Below are positions 16,759 to 24,534 of a DNA stretch of 64,000 nt, piece by piece. The DNA comes from Kibdelosporangium aridum. GTDB lineage: Bacteria; Actinomycetota; Actinomycetes; Mycobacteriales; Pseudonocardiaceae. Within the stretch, counting starts at the first letter, position 1. Every line of letters begins with the position of its first letter. The notes under the pieces were generated by a model. It had not been told where the DNA came from. It ran no database searches and saw only the letters and a program-made list of their open reading frames with translations. The position numbers and the translations under genes were made by a program. The stretch spans positions 558,001 through 622,000 of the forward strand of contig NZ_FWXV01000004.1 of NCBI RefSeq assembly GCF_900176515.1, written 5' to 3'.

Positions 16759-17940
16759 ATGGCTGAAATCGTGCTTGACAAGGTGACCAAGCGGTACCCG
16801 GATGGTGCCCTTGCGGTGTCCGAAGCGGACTTCACGATCGCTGACGGCGAGTTCATCATCCTGGTCGGCCCGTCCGGCTGTGGGAAGTCCACGACGCTGA
16901 ACATGATCGCAGGCCTTGAGGACATCTCCGACGGTGAACTGCGCATCGACGGCAAGCGGGTGAACGAGAAAGCGCCGAAGGACCGGGACATCGCGATGGT
17001 GTTCCAGTCGTACGCTTTGTATCCGCACATGTCGGTGCGGGAGAACATGGCGTTCCCGCTGCGACTGGCCAAAGTGGACGACAAGATCGTCCGTGAGAAG
17101 GTCGAAGAGGCCGCCCGCACGCTGGACCTGACGCAGCACCTAGACCGCAAGCCGGGCAACCTGTCCGGTGGTCAGCGGCAGCGTGTCGCGATGGGCCGGG
17201 CGATCGTCCGTAGCCCCAAGGCGTTCCTGATGGACGAGCCACTGTCCAACTTGGACGCGAAGTTGCGTGTGCAGATGCGGACCTCGTTGTCCAAACTGCA
17301 GAAGCAGCTCGGGACGACGACGGTGTACGTGACCCACGACCAGACCGAGGCGATGACCCTCGGCGACCGGGTCGTGGTGCTGCGCGGCGGGATCGTGCAG
17401 CAGATCGGTTCGCCGCAGTTCCTCTACGAACAGCCGGCGAACCTGTTCGTGGCAGGCTTCATCGGTTCGCCGTCGATGAACTTCCTGCCCGCGACCCTGG
17501 CCGACAACGAGGTCAACTCGCCACTGGGCAAGTTCGCGCTGACCGACAGGATCCGCTCGTTGGTCGAGGCCGCAGGCGCACCCCGGGAGGTGATCCTCGG
17601 CATCCGGCCGGAGCACTTCGAAGACGCGCGTCTGCTCGACGACACGGCCAAGGGCACCGGTGCGACGTTTGTCGCGTCGGTCGACGTGCTCGAGTCGATG
17701 GGGTCGGACAAGTACGCGTACTTCACCATCGAGGGCGACCAGGCGACGTCGCAGGAACTGGAGGAGCTCGCCGCGGACTCGGGGACCTCCGATGTGCCTG
17801 ACAGCGGCTCGCAGGTCGTGACCAGGCTTTCGGCGGCGTCCGAGGCCCGGCAGGGCGAGTCGCTGGACATCTGGTTCGACACGGACAAGGTGCAGCTCTT
17901 CGACCCGTCGAACGGCAAGAACCTCACCTACGCTGGCTGA
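16759..17940 (+). CDS. sugC: Trehalose ABC transporter ATPase SugC
   Basis: A 393-residue MalK-type ATPase, the same length as mycobacterial SugC. Walker A is GPSGCGKST (about 36-44), the Q-loop is AMVFQSYALYPHM, the signature is LSGGQRQRVAMGRA, Walker B is AFLMDEPLSNLDA and the switch His is in YVTHDQTEAM. The C-terminal part (about 240-390) carries the TOBE-type regulatory domain. The ATG two bases after sugB is chosen; an open frame upstream of it is not coding. It is the last gene of the operon before the accessory region begins. In M. tuberculosis corA follows sugC directly, which is not so here. Confidence 0.93.
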   Translation: MAEIVLDKVTKRYPDGALAVSEADFTIADGEFIILVGPSGCGKSTTLNMIAGLEDISDGELRIDGKRVNEKAPKDRDIAMVFQSYALYPHMSVRENMAFPLRLAKVDDKIVREKVEEAARTLDLTQHLDRKPGNLSGGQRQRVAMGRAIVRSPKAFLMDEPLSNLDAKLRVQMRTSLSKLQKQLGTTTVYVTHDQTEAMTLGDRVVVLRGGIVQQIGSPQFLYEQPANLFVAGFIGSPSMNFLPATLADNEVNSPLGKFALTDRIRSLVEAAGAPREVILGIRPEHFEDARLLDDTAKGTGATFVASVDVLESMGSDKYAYFTIEGDQATSQELEELAADSGTSDVPDSGSQVVTRLSAASEARQGESLDIWFDTDKVQLFDPSNGKNLTYAG

Positions 17941-17951
17941 AAACCCGCAAT

Positions 17952-17992
17952 CCATGCTTGCATGCTGGCATTGTGCTAGCATGCAAGCATGG
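17952..17992 (+). promoter_or_regulatory. Operator and leaderless promoter of the toxin-antitoxin pair
   Basis: A perfect inverted repeat with 15-base arms, CCATGCTTGCATGCT (17952-17966) and AGCATGCAAGCATGG (17978-17992), around an 11-base spacer. The right arm includes the antitoxin start codon (17989-17991). A -10 hexamer TAGCAT (17977-17982) ends six bases before the ATG, the spacing of a leaderless transcript, and no ribosome-binding site is present. Antitoxin binding here would cover both the -10 and the start. Confidence 0.8.
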
Positions 17993-18318
17993 CGCAGGTG
18001 AGCTGGCGAGCCGACGACGAATTAGTGAACCGTGTCCGTCGGGCAGCAGCGGCCCAGCGGCGCAGCATGAACGACTTCATCAGCCTGGTGATGGAGGCTG
18101 CGACGAACCCGGACTTGGTGAGCGACGAGGCTGCCCGAATCCGGGAGCGGCTTGGCCGAATGGACCTTGTGGTCACGCCTATGCGCGTTTATGTGGATGA
18201 GGACGTGCATGACCACGCCCTGGGCGACCCGTCCCAGGAAGAGATCGAGAAGGCCATGGAGGCGGCGGGCAGGGGGACCAGCCTGTCCGACATCGTGAGC
18301 GAAGGACGCGGTGAGTGA
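17989..18318 (+). CDS. VapB-type ribbon-helix-helix antitoxin
   Basis: A 109-residue protein. The N-terminal half has ribbon-helix-helix character: a strand (QVSWRADDELVNRVRRAA) followed by QRRSMNDFISLVMEAA. The C-terminal half is acidic (DEDVHDHALGDPSQEEIEKAMEAAG), suited to bind and block the toxin. It overlaps the following PIN-domain gene by four bases, the standard antitoxin-first layout. The strong palindrome over its own start indicates autorepression. The pair is longer than most VapB proteins, so a different RHH subfamily is possible. Confidence 0.82.
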   Translation: MAQVSWRADDELVNRVRRAAAAQRRSMNDFISLVMEAATNPDLVSDEAARIRERLGRMDLVVTPMRVYVDEDVHDHALGDPSQEEIEKAMEAAGRGTSLSDIVSEGRGE

Positions 18319-18749
18319 GCGTCTTCGCGGATTCATCTGCTCTGGTGAAGCGCTACGCCAAAGAGGAAGGGCAGAACCTGGTCCGGCAGATTCCGGTTCT
18401 GGTGATCTCACACCTCGCGCGGGTGGAGGTGCCGTCGGCATTCTGGCGTAAGCAGCGAATGGGGCAACTCAGCAATAGGGAAGCCGCAGTGCTGGTGTCC
18501 CTGTTCGAGAATGACTACTACGACACCGAGGACAAGGCTCCATTCGTCGTGCTGGGAGTGACGCCTGTGGTCCTCGAAGCGGCGGCTCGTCTGACCCGCC
18601 GTCACGAGCTGAGGGCTTTCGACGCGATTCAGCTTGCTTCGGCCAAGCTTGCGGCAGAGGGGGATCCCGAGATCACTGAGTTCGCGGTGTGGGACAAGCG
18701 TTTGCGTGAGGCCGCGGCGGCGGAAGGGTTCACCCTCATCCCGGCCTGA
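18315..18749 (+). CDS. VapC-type PIN-domain toxin
   Basis: A 144-residue PIN-domain ribonuclease, started by GTG inside the antitoxin stop. The acidic residues expected to bind Mg2+ are visible: D6 (FADSSALVKRY), E in HLARVEVPSAFW, D in LRAFDAIQLASA and D in VWDKRL. VapC toxins cut tRNA or rRNA and arrest growth when the antitoxin is lost. All four acidic positions are intact, so it should be active. The target RNA cannot be inferred. Confidence 0.87.
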   Translation: MSVFADSSALVKRYAKEEGQNLVRQIPVLVISHLARVEVPSAFWRKQRMGQLSNREAAVLVSLFENDYYDTEDKAPFVVLGVTPVVLEAAARLTRRHELRAFDAIQLASAKLAAEGDPEITEFAVWDKRLREAAAAEGFTLIPA

Positions 18750-18800
18750 CCCCCGCCGTGTCCACCTGTCCAGCCCCCTGAAATTCCCGCTCCAGCACCG

Positions 18801-18955
18801 CGTGTCCACCGTTCCGGCATGGCGTGTCGACCTTTGCGGCATGGTGTGTTCGCTGTTGCGGCGCGGTGGGGCTGACATTGCGGCATGGGCGGGGGCGCAT
18901 TCCGGCGTGCCGAACCCACCGTTGCGACGTGGCGTGTTCGCCTTTCGGCGCTTGG
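18801..18955. repeat. Array of about seven 22-bp degenerate tandem repeats
   Basis: Seven contiguous units at 18801, 18823, 18845, 18867, 18889, 18911 and 18933. Six are exactly 22 bases and the last is 23. They share the approximate consensus CGTGTTCRCCNTTGCGGCATGG, best conserved in TTSCGGCATGG. A partial unit (GTGTCCACCTGTCC) starts near 18758, and decayed copies trail to about 18975. The 345-base stretch 18750-19094 has no convincing gene. The reading frames it contains are only the repeat translated. Confidence 0.75.
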
Positions 18956-19094
18956 TGGGCCATTCGGGCTTCTAGCACTACCGTGCGCATTCGTGCGTTG
19001 CGCTCGGTATGCCGCGTTGACCTGCGTAAACCGCTCGTTCGGCTGCTGAAATCGGGCGTCGATCGGTGTCACCATGTACTCGGGGTGATCGATC

Positions 19095-20078
19095 ATGGTG
19101 GAAAATGTCACTGTCGGTTGGCAAGTCGGGGCTGACGTCACCGACTGGCAGTTGACAGTCGAGTCGAGGGCTCGGCGGGTGCGCGCGGATTTGGCCGCCT
19201 TGCCGCCTGCTCCGGCGACGGAAGTGGCGCGCAAGGCAGCGGAGGTCTCGCTTGAGATCGTGGACGCGGCCTTGCGCAGTGCGGACAACAAGTGGTGGCG
19301 TTCCGGTGCGTCCTGGTGGTCGGGCTGGCACATCGAGCGCGCCTGGCGTGCCCTGCACGAAGCCGAGATCTACCTGGCCGCCGCCGATCCGGACCTGCCT
19401 TCCAGGCTGCCGGGGCTGCGGGCCCGGGTCCGGATGTACCTCGAAGAGGGCGATCCGCGGCGCAGGGCCATTGAGCAGGCAGACCCAGACCGGGCAACGG
19501 TTGTCGACGCGATGCGGGCGGCGTTCGACGCCTCGGACGACGCACATGCTGCCGCCAGGGCACTGCGCAACAAGCTGATTGTCATCAGTCTCGCCTTGTT
19601 CGTCCTCAACACCGCGCTCGGGTTGGTAGGGCTGCTCAAACCTGGGCTTGTGCCGACGTGCATGCCGCCGAACCCCGCTGTGCCGCAACTGCTTTGCCCG
19701 ACCGGGGCGCGGGCGGCCACCGGCTGGGACGTGTGGATGGTCCAGCTCTTCGGGGCGTTGGGTGCCACGATTTCCGTTGTCCTGCTGCTCATCCGGCGCC
19801 GGCCTGACCTGAGTCCGTACGTGCTCATCGGATATCAGGCCTTGGTGAAAATCCTGCTCGGCGCGGCGTTGTCGGTCGTAGGGTTGCTGGCGTTGGGCGC
19901 GGGTCTGGTCAGCGGCATTGTTTACGTTGGCTCGCAGGCGGCTCTGCTGCTCTGGGCGGTACTTTTCGGGTACGCGCAACAAGTTGGGACACGGTTGCTT
20001 GACAACTACGCGGACCGGTTGATGGACGAAGTCAGGCCATTGCCCGATCGAGTCACAGTCGTGGCATCGAAGCGCTAG
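19095..20078 (+). CDS. Membrane protein with soluble N-terminal helical domain
   Basis: A 327-residue protein I do not recognise. Residues 1-150 are soluble and helical, with a Trp-rich patch (NKWWRSGASWWSGWHIERAW) around 64-83. The rest has about four membrane spans (near 158-178, 212-234, 250-275 and 278-300). A Cys pair lies in the first outer loop (TCMPPNPAVPQLLC), which could form a disulphide. Its last 26 bases overlap the convergent next gene. It follows the 22-bp repeat array. Function unknown. Confidence 0.72.
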   Translation: MVENVTVGWQVGADVTDWQLTVESRARRVRADLAALPPAPATEVARKAAEVSLEIVDAALRSADNKWWRSGASWWSGWHIERAWRALHEAEIYLAAADPDLPSRLPGLRARVRMYLEEGDPRRRAIEQADPDRATVVDAMRAAFDASDDAHAAARALRNKLIVISLALFVLNTALGLVGLLKPGLVPTCMPPNPAVPQLLCPTGARAATGWDVWMVQLFGALGATISVVLLLIRRRPDLSPYVLIGYQALVKILLGAALSVVGLLALGAGLVSGIVYVGSQAALLLWAVLFGYAQQVGTRLLDNYADRLMDEVRPLPDRVTVVASKR

Positions 20079-21393
20079 GGATGTCCGTCCGACGCGCGAT
20101 CCACGAGTCAAGTGCCGCCAGCAAAACCGGGTCCGTCACCGCATGCCTGTGCAGGCTGGCGGCGGTGATCAGGGACTTGTCGGTGCGGTCCATCTTCCCC
20201 GTGATCTGCGCGAGGCACGTCCGAACGACGGTGTCTGCCGGGAGGCGACGCATTTCCGGTTGGGCGTCTTCGAGGTTAGCGGTGTACTCCGCGACCGCCT
20301 GCGCCGTCATTGCCGCGGGCACGTCAAGCGACGGGCACTGTTCGAGCGCCCAATAGCCGAAGTCGACCCACTTCTCCCGGTTGCGGACGGCATCCGTTGT
20401 CGTTGCCCGCCATGTGATCGTCCTGATGCGACGCATCCACCAGCTCCACGCGTACTCGGCGGGCTTGTGCTTGGCTATCCACCTCAACCGGGCGGCGGGG
20501 GAGAAGCTGACTAGTTCCTTCATGCTGCGGTAGATCGCCCGGTGGTCGCCCCAGTCGGGTTGTGAGTGGTCCTGGCGGTAGTCCGAGCCGATCCGCTCCA
20601 CCTCACCGCACGGCAGGTGCACGGTCAGCGCCATCCTCGACTCTGGCTGCCAGTACTCCTGGTACTCCTCGAAAAGCGGCTTGCTGGGCAGCGGCGTCAA
20701 CGACACACCACGGCGGGTGAGTTCGGCTTCCAGGTCTGCGAACAGCAGTGGGCGGTTGCGTGCGTTGAGCCGATGGGTCTGCACGCTGTAGTGCGAGCCG
20801 ATCACGCCGTGGCCACTGGCTCTCCGGTGCCAGAAGATCTCCACGATGTCGTAGCCCCACCAGAAGGACTCGCCGTTGTCGTTGTCGTACTCGAAGTCAC
20901 CGAGAATCCGCCGTACGACCGACGGGTCAAGGTCCGCGTCGACGCCGAGTACCGTTCCGGTTTCCACGATGTCGGCGAAGAACCCGGGATGGGCGTTGAC
21001 CACCGGAACCCGTTCGCCCGGAATGTCCAAGCCGCCACGACCGCCGCGCGTCGACACAATCAGATCGACCAGGCCGTCACGAACATGCACAACGACACCG
21101 GACGTCGGCTGCAAATACGTGCGATCCTCCTGTGGGACAAGGGATACCCTGGCGGCCAGGGCAGAGAACGGCACTTGTTCCGTTGTCCGGCCGAGGTTCA
21201 CCTCGAACCGGGACCCCTTGATGTCCCAGAAGAACTCGACGAGACCGTAGTCCCACGACAGCTCGTCGTCGCGCTCGGTGTCCCACGGGTCATCGCCGAG
21301 GTAGCGCTGGACCTCCTGAGGGCTCATGCCCGCGTCGGCGCCGAGGACCGTGCCGGTTCGCGCTATCCCGGCGAAGAAGTCGATGTCCATCAA
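20053..21393 (-). CDS. Hypothetical protein with duplicated N-terminal domain
   Basis: A 446-residue cytoplasmic protein. The first 240 residues contain two copies of one domain, starting about residues 5 and 137: FFAGIARTGTVLGADAGMSP matches FFADIVETGTVLGVDADLDP, and both continue with a YLGD/ILGD segment, a WDYGLVEFFW/WGYDIVEIFW strand and a following variable part. The C-terminal 200 residues are helical and Trp-rich, unlike the first part. The domain looks like those of immunity or small self-recognition proteins in Streptomyces-type polymorphic loci, but this is only an impression. It is convergent with the membrane protein. Confidence 0.7.
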   Translation of the reverse strand: MMDIDFFAGIARTGTVLGADAGMSPQEVQRYLGDDPWDTERDDELSWDYGLVEFFWDIKGSRFEVNLGRTTEQVPFSALAARVSLVPQEDRTYLQPTSGVVVHVRDGLVDLIVSTRGGRGGLDIPGERVPVVNAHPGFFADIVETGTVLGVDADLDPSVVRRILGDFEYDNDNGESFWWGYDIVEIFWHRRASGHGVIGSHYSVQTHRLNARNRPLLFADLEAELTRRGVSLTPLPSKPLFEEYQEYWQPESRMALTVHLPCGEVERIGSDYRQDHSQPDWGDHRAIYRSMKELVSFSPAARLRWIAKHKPAEYAWSWWMRRIRTITWRATTTDAVRNREKWVDFGYWALEQCPSLDVPAAMTAQAVAEYTANLEDAQPEMRRLPADTVVRTCLAQITGKMDRTDKSLITAASLHRHAVTDPVLLAALDSWIARRTDIPSASMPRL

Positions 21394-21433
21394 TCGGACA
21401 CTGTGGCCGGTCGAACCCGAAGCGGCAACTCCT

Positions 21434-22270
21434 TTATCCCTTACGCAGCTTGGCTATCACGTCGTCATCCCACCGATGGGTGCGCATCAACCGGTACCGC
21501 TGCTCACTCACCGCGAGGTAGGCCTCGGCCTCGGTCCGGTCGCCGATCAGCCCGGCCTGCCTAAGCATGGTGACCACCGGCTCGAACTCCTCCGCGTAGA
21601 ACCGGGCCGCGATCTCCGCCCGGTTGTAGAACTTGGACTCGTCCTGCATCAGCCGGAAGCCCCACGCCTCGACGGTTTCGCTCAGGATCGTGTACTGCCA
21701 CGGGTCGCTGAGCACCATCGCCGCTCGGGCCGGCCCGGACAACGGCACGCGTTCCAGGAACAGCCTGCGGTCGTTCTTCACGATCAGGTCGCCACGGAAC
21801 CGGATCCCGTCCGCCGAGATCTTGGTGCGCACCTCGGTGACGTACGCCTCGATCGTGTCCTGCTTGAGCGCGTGCGCCACCGAGACCCGGTGGTGCCCGT
21901 CGGACACGAAATGCAGGTCGCCGACCCGGTACACCTCGATCGGCGGGATCGGTTCGCCCCGCCGCTGTGCCCGCGCCAGCCTTTCCCACCGCTCCCGCAG
22001 CCGCCCCGATGTCGGCCGGAAGCGACGGTCGAAGTCCCTGGTCCGGTCCACGCTGCCGACGATCGAGTCCAGCCGGATCACCTGCGGGCCGAGCCTGCGT
22101 TCGCCGACCCTGCCGAGTGCCTCGACCACTTCGTCGAACGGCAGCATGATGTTCACGTCGTCGGGTTCACGGCGCAGCCACGCGGCCAATCTGGACAGCA
22201 CTTGTCTGCGGCGCGCCTTCAGGAAGTCGTTTTCCGCGTCAGCACGTGGAAATCCCGTGTCAGTCTGCAC
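21434..22270 (-). CDS. ParB/Srx-fold domain protein
   Basis: A 278-residue protein with a ParB-like N-domain in the middle: VIRLDSIVGSVDR, the box GDLHFVSDGHHRVSVAHAL at about residues 131-149 with the GHHR motif, and AYVTEVRT. This fold binds or hydrolyses nucleotides (ParB CTPases, sulfiredoxin, Spo0J-like nucleases). No helix-turn-helix typical of chromosomal ParB is evident, so this is not the partition protein. The GTG start at 22270 is supported by GGGAGG just upstream and overlaps the upstream phosphoesterase gene by 11 bases, so the two are coupled. Confidence 0.8.
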   Translation of the reverse strand: MQTDTGFPRADAENDFLKARRRQVLSRLAAWLRREPDDVNIMLPFDEVVEALGRVGERRLGPQVIRLDSIVGSVDRTRDFDRRFRPTSGRLRERWERLARAQRRGEPIPPIEVYRVGDLHFVSDGHHRVSVAHALKQDTIEAYVTEVRTKISADGIRFRGDLIVKNDRRLFLERVPLSGPARAAMVLSDPWQYTILSETVEAWGFRLMQDESKFYNRAEIAARFYAEEFEPVVTMLRQAGLIGDRTEAEAYLAVSEQRYRLMRTHRWDDDVIAKLRKG

Positions 22271-22991
22271 CGTCACCTCCCGGCGTGATGTCCAGGATCT
22301 GGTAGCCGACCGTGTTGACGACCCTGGTCTGGTCCATTCGCCGCTCGGGAACCGTTTTCCCCAAAAGAAAATCGTCACCGTGCGGATGGATATGTCCGTG
22401 TAGTAGCCATGCCGGACGCATCCGGCGCACTGCGTCGTGCAGGCAGGCGAAGCCGCGGTGTGGTGGGTCCTCGCGGTCCCCGACCCCCAGCGGTGGTGCG
22501 TGCGTCAGCAGCACGTCGACGCCTCGCCCATCTCGACGGTACATACGGTCAGCCGCGCGGGCGAGCGTTTTCACCCGGCGTGATTGCTGTCTCTCGGTCC
22601 ACTGGTTCGGCCCGTTGCTGTACCGGATCGAACCGCCGAGACCGGCTATCCGCAGCCCCGCGACATCGACGATCCGGCCGTCGGCGTCCACCCAGCCTTG
22701 TGGACCGGGCCAGCGCGCGGGGAACCCGTCGCGCATCCAGAGTCCACGGCGCCGGGCGTAGCCGCCCAGATCCACGTCGTGGTTGCCGGGGACCAGGACG
22801 CATGGCTGCTCCAAGGCGTTGGCCAGGTACTCCAGATAGTCGAACGGCAGGTCGCCCGCGGCCAGTACGAGATCGACCGAATGCCGGTGGACTTGATCGG
22901 TCCACAGCGACTCGACCACTTCATCGGACACCGTCAGCACCTTGGGCACGGCACTGAGCGTACGACCGTATTTCAGCCGTCGCGCGGCCAT
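22260..22991 (-). CDS. Calcineurin-like metallophosphoesterase
   Basis: A 243-residue metallophosphoesterase. Motifs visible are AGDLPFDYL (GD motif), VPGNHDVD (GNHD), LLTHAPPLGVGD and LLHGHIHPHG (GHxH). The first metal motif, normally DxH, reads SDEV, so the usual His is missing; the Asp and later ligands remain. The likely substrate is a phosphodiester or phosphomonoester, unknown. I chose the ATG giving MAARRLKYG. A longer upstream frame is open but not convincing. It is coupled to the ParB-like gene. Confidence 0.82.
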   Translation of the reverse strand: MAARRLKYGRTLSAVPKVLTVSDEVVESLWTDQVHRHSVDLVLAAGDLPFDYLEYLANALEQPCVLVPGNHDVDLGGYARRRGLWMRDGFPARWPGPQGWVDADGRIVDVAGLRIAGLGGSIRYSNGPNQWTERQQSRRVKTLARAADRMYRRDGRGVDVLLTHAPPLGVGDREDPPHRGFACLHDAVRRMRPAWLLHGHIHPHGDDFLLGKTVPERRMDQTRVVNTVGYQILDITPGGDGAD

Positions 22992-23143
22992 GAACCAATC
23001 CGGATAATCGGACACTCGCTGACGCGTGGTGGCCGAGGGAGGACACACCAGTGTTATCGGGGCTTGGCACTCTTTACCAGGGACTACTTCAGCACATCCG
23101 GGGCGCTTTCCCGGCACGGCATCCCCGCCATGCCGACGATGAC

Positions 23144-24190
23144 ATGTACGTCACAGGCGGCACGCACTGGAACGGCTACAGCCTCGAGTCGCTGATCAAG
23201 ATGGTCTCGCGGGACGCCAATCCGGCCCAGCTGCAGTTCCTCGCCGACACGTGGCGCAGGCAGGGCGAGAAGCTGTCGGCCAGCGCCGCCGATCTGGAAC
23301 GGTCGTTGGTCGCGCTGATGCAGTTCTGGTCCGGCGCGGGCGCGGACGAAGCACGAGCCAAAGTCGCGCACAACGCCAAGTGGATCTCCGGGCTGGGCCA
23401 GACGGCGACCCGGATCGCCGAGCCCGTCGACGACTCCGGTGGTGCGCTGACATCGGCGCAGAGCACGATGCCGGGCGCGCCGAAGGGCGGCCTGTGGTCC
23501 GGTCTCGGGACCGCTGGCGGCGCCGCGGCCGCTGGGTTCGCGATCGGCGGGCCGTTCGGAGCCGCGGCTGGGGCGGTCATCGGAGGCCTGGCGAGCGCGT
23601 TCGGGTTCGGCAGCAACAAGAAGAAGCTCAAGCGCAAGGCCGTGCAGACGATGACCCGGTATGAGACGGCAATTCTGGGCATCGACCGGGCCACCCCACA
23701 GTTCGGGCGGCCCGCGGATGGCATCAGTGACCCGATCTGGAACCGGCCAGGCGGACGCGACGGCGTGGGGACGATGCCATCCGGTGTCAACCGTTCCGGA
23801 ACTGGGTCGCCTATCGGCTCCGGCGGCATGGGTACCTCCGATTGGTCGTACAGCACGGCACCGTCCTTTGCGGACAACGCGACTGGACGTTGGGGCGCGC
23901 TGACTGGTGTGGGCACCACGGGCGGCGTGGACATGGACACGTTGCGTGACAAGCGATTCGCTGGCGCGGTGCCGGGCATCGGCGGTGTGCCGCCGATGAT
24001 GGGCGGCACGCGACCCAGCGACCACACGAACAGGTACGGCAGGGGCTCTCTCGCCGGATACGGGCCGGGTGGAATGGGTGCGGCACCTGGCCAGAAGCAA
24101 GAGGACGAGGAACACAAACGGCGTTACCCGCACGAAGAAGACCTGTTCACCGGAAATCTGAAGGCCGCGCCGCCGGTCATCGGGCTGTAA
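23144..24190 (+). CDS. PPE-like type VII secretion substrate
   Basis: A 348-residue protein. Residues 1-110 are a helical WXG-type/PPE-like domain (TWRRQGEKLSASAADLERSL, LMQFWSGAGADEAR, where FWSG forms the turn). A glycine-zipper segment (about 123-160, AAAAGFAIGGPFGAAAGAVIGG) could insert in a membrane. A long Gly/Pro/Ser-rich region and an acidic C-terminus ending APPVIG follow; that ending is common in actinomycete type VII substrates. Two further secretion genes follow. The ATG at 23144 is chosen because upstream codons are not coding-like. No ESX ATPase or membrane-core gene is in the window. Confidence 0.75.
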   Translation: MYVTGGTHWNGYSLESLIKMVSRDANPAQLQFLADTWRRQGEKLSASAADLERSLVALMQFWSGAGADEARAKVAHNAKWISGLGQTATRIAEPVDDSGGALTSAQSTMPGAPKGGLWSGLGTAGGAAAAGFAIGGPFGAAAGAVIGGLASAFGFGSNKKKLKRKAVQTMTRYETAILGIDRATPQFGRPADGISDPIWNRPGGRDGVGTMPSGVNRSGTGSPIGSGGMGTSDWSYSTAPSFADNATGRWGALTGVGTTGGVDMDTLRDKRFAGAVPGIGGVPPMMGGTRPSDHTNRYGRGSLAGYGPGGMGAAPGQKQEDEEHKRRYPHEEDLFTGNLKAAPPVIGL

Positions 24191-24198
24191 GGGGAATC

Positions 24199-24534
24199 AT
24201 GTACGAGCATGAAGCCGGCGCACAGGGCTGGGAAGTCACCCCGGAACGGCTACGCGAGTTCGCCGCGGCGATAGCCCAGGTCAAGGCCGATTTGGACGCG
24301 GTACGCCGGGAAGTCGCCGAATTCCGTGACCCCGCGCTGACACCGAAACTGGGCACCAGCCCGCCCGCGCGGGAACTGGCCGAGAAGTTCACCGACCGGA
24401 TCGCCGGGGACAACGGCCTGGCCGGCCAGCTCGAGCTGGCAGTGGCCAACCTGCAGGAGTTCGTCGAGGGCGCCGAACGCGCCGCGTCGAAGTACCAGGA
24501 GGTCGACGCGGCGAGCCGGGACGGTTTGAAGTGA
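24199..24534 (+). CDS. Small helical ESX-type protein
   Basis: A 111-residue, almost wholly helical protein of the EspC/WXG100-like kind: VTPERLREFAAAIAQVKADLDAVRREV, a loop, then a second helix pair (LEGAERAAS-type). There is no classic W-x-G turn. It starts eight bases after the PPE-like gene and overlaps the EspG gene by four, so it probably works as the partner of the PPE-like protein, as PE does for PPE. Confidence 0.7.
   Translation: MYEHEAGAQGWEVTPERLREFAAAIAQVKADLDAVRREVAEFRDPALTPKLGTSPPARELAEKFTDRIAGDNGLAGQLELAVANLQEFVEGAERAASKYQEVDAASRDGLK

Noticed and set aside
18801..18955. Possible CRISPR array
   Set aside because: Units are contiguous and degenerate with no spacers, and no cas gene is near.
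18629..19333. A 234-codon minus-strand frame with repeated HAMPERWTRG-like segments
   Set aside because: It is the 22-bp repeat array translated by chance, continuing into the antisense of flanking genes.
21434..22270. Chromosome partition protein ParB
   Set aside because: Only the ParB-like N-domain is present; I see no helix-turn-helix typical of ParB, no parA neighbour and no parS-like site.
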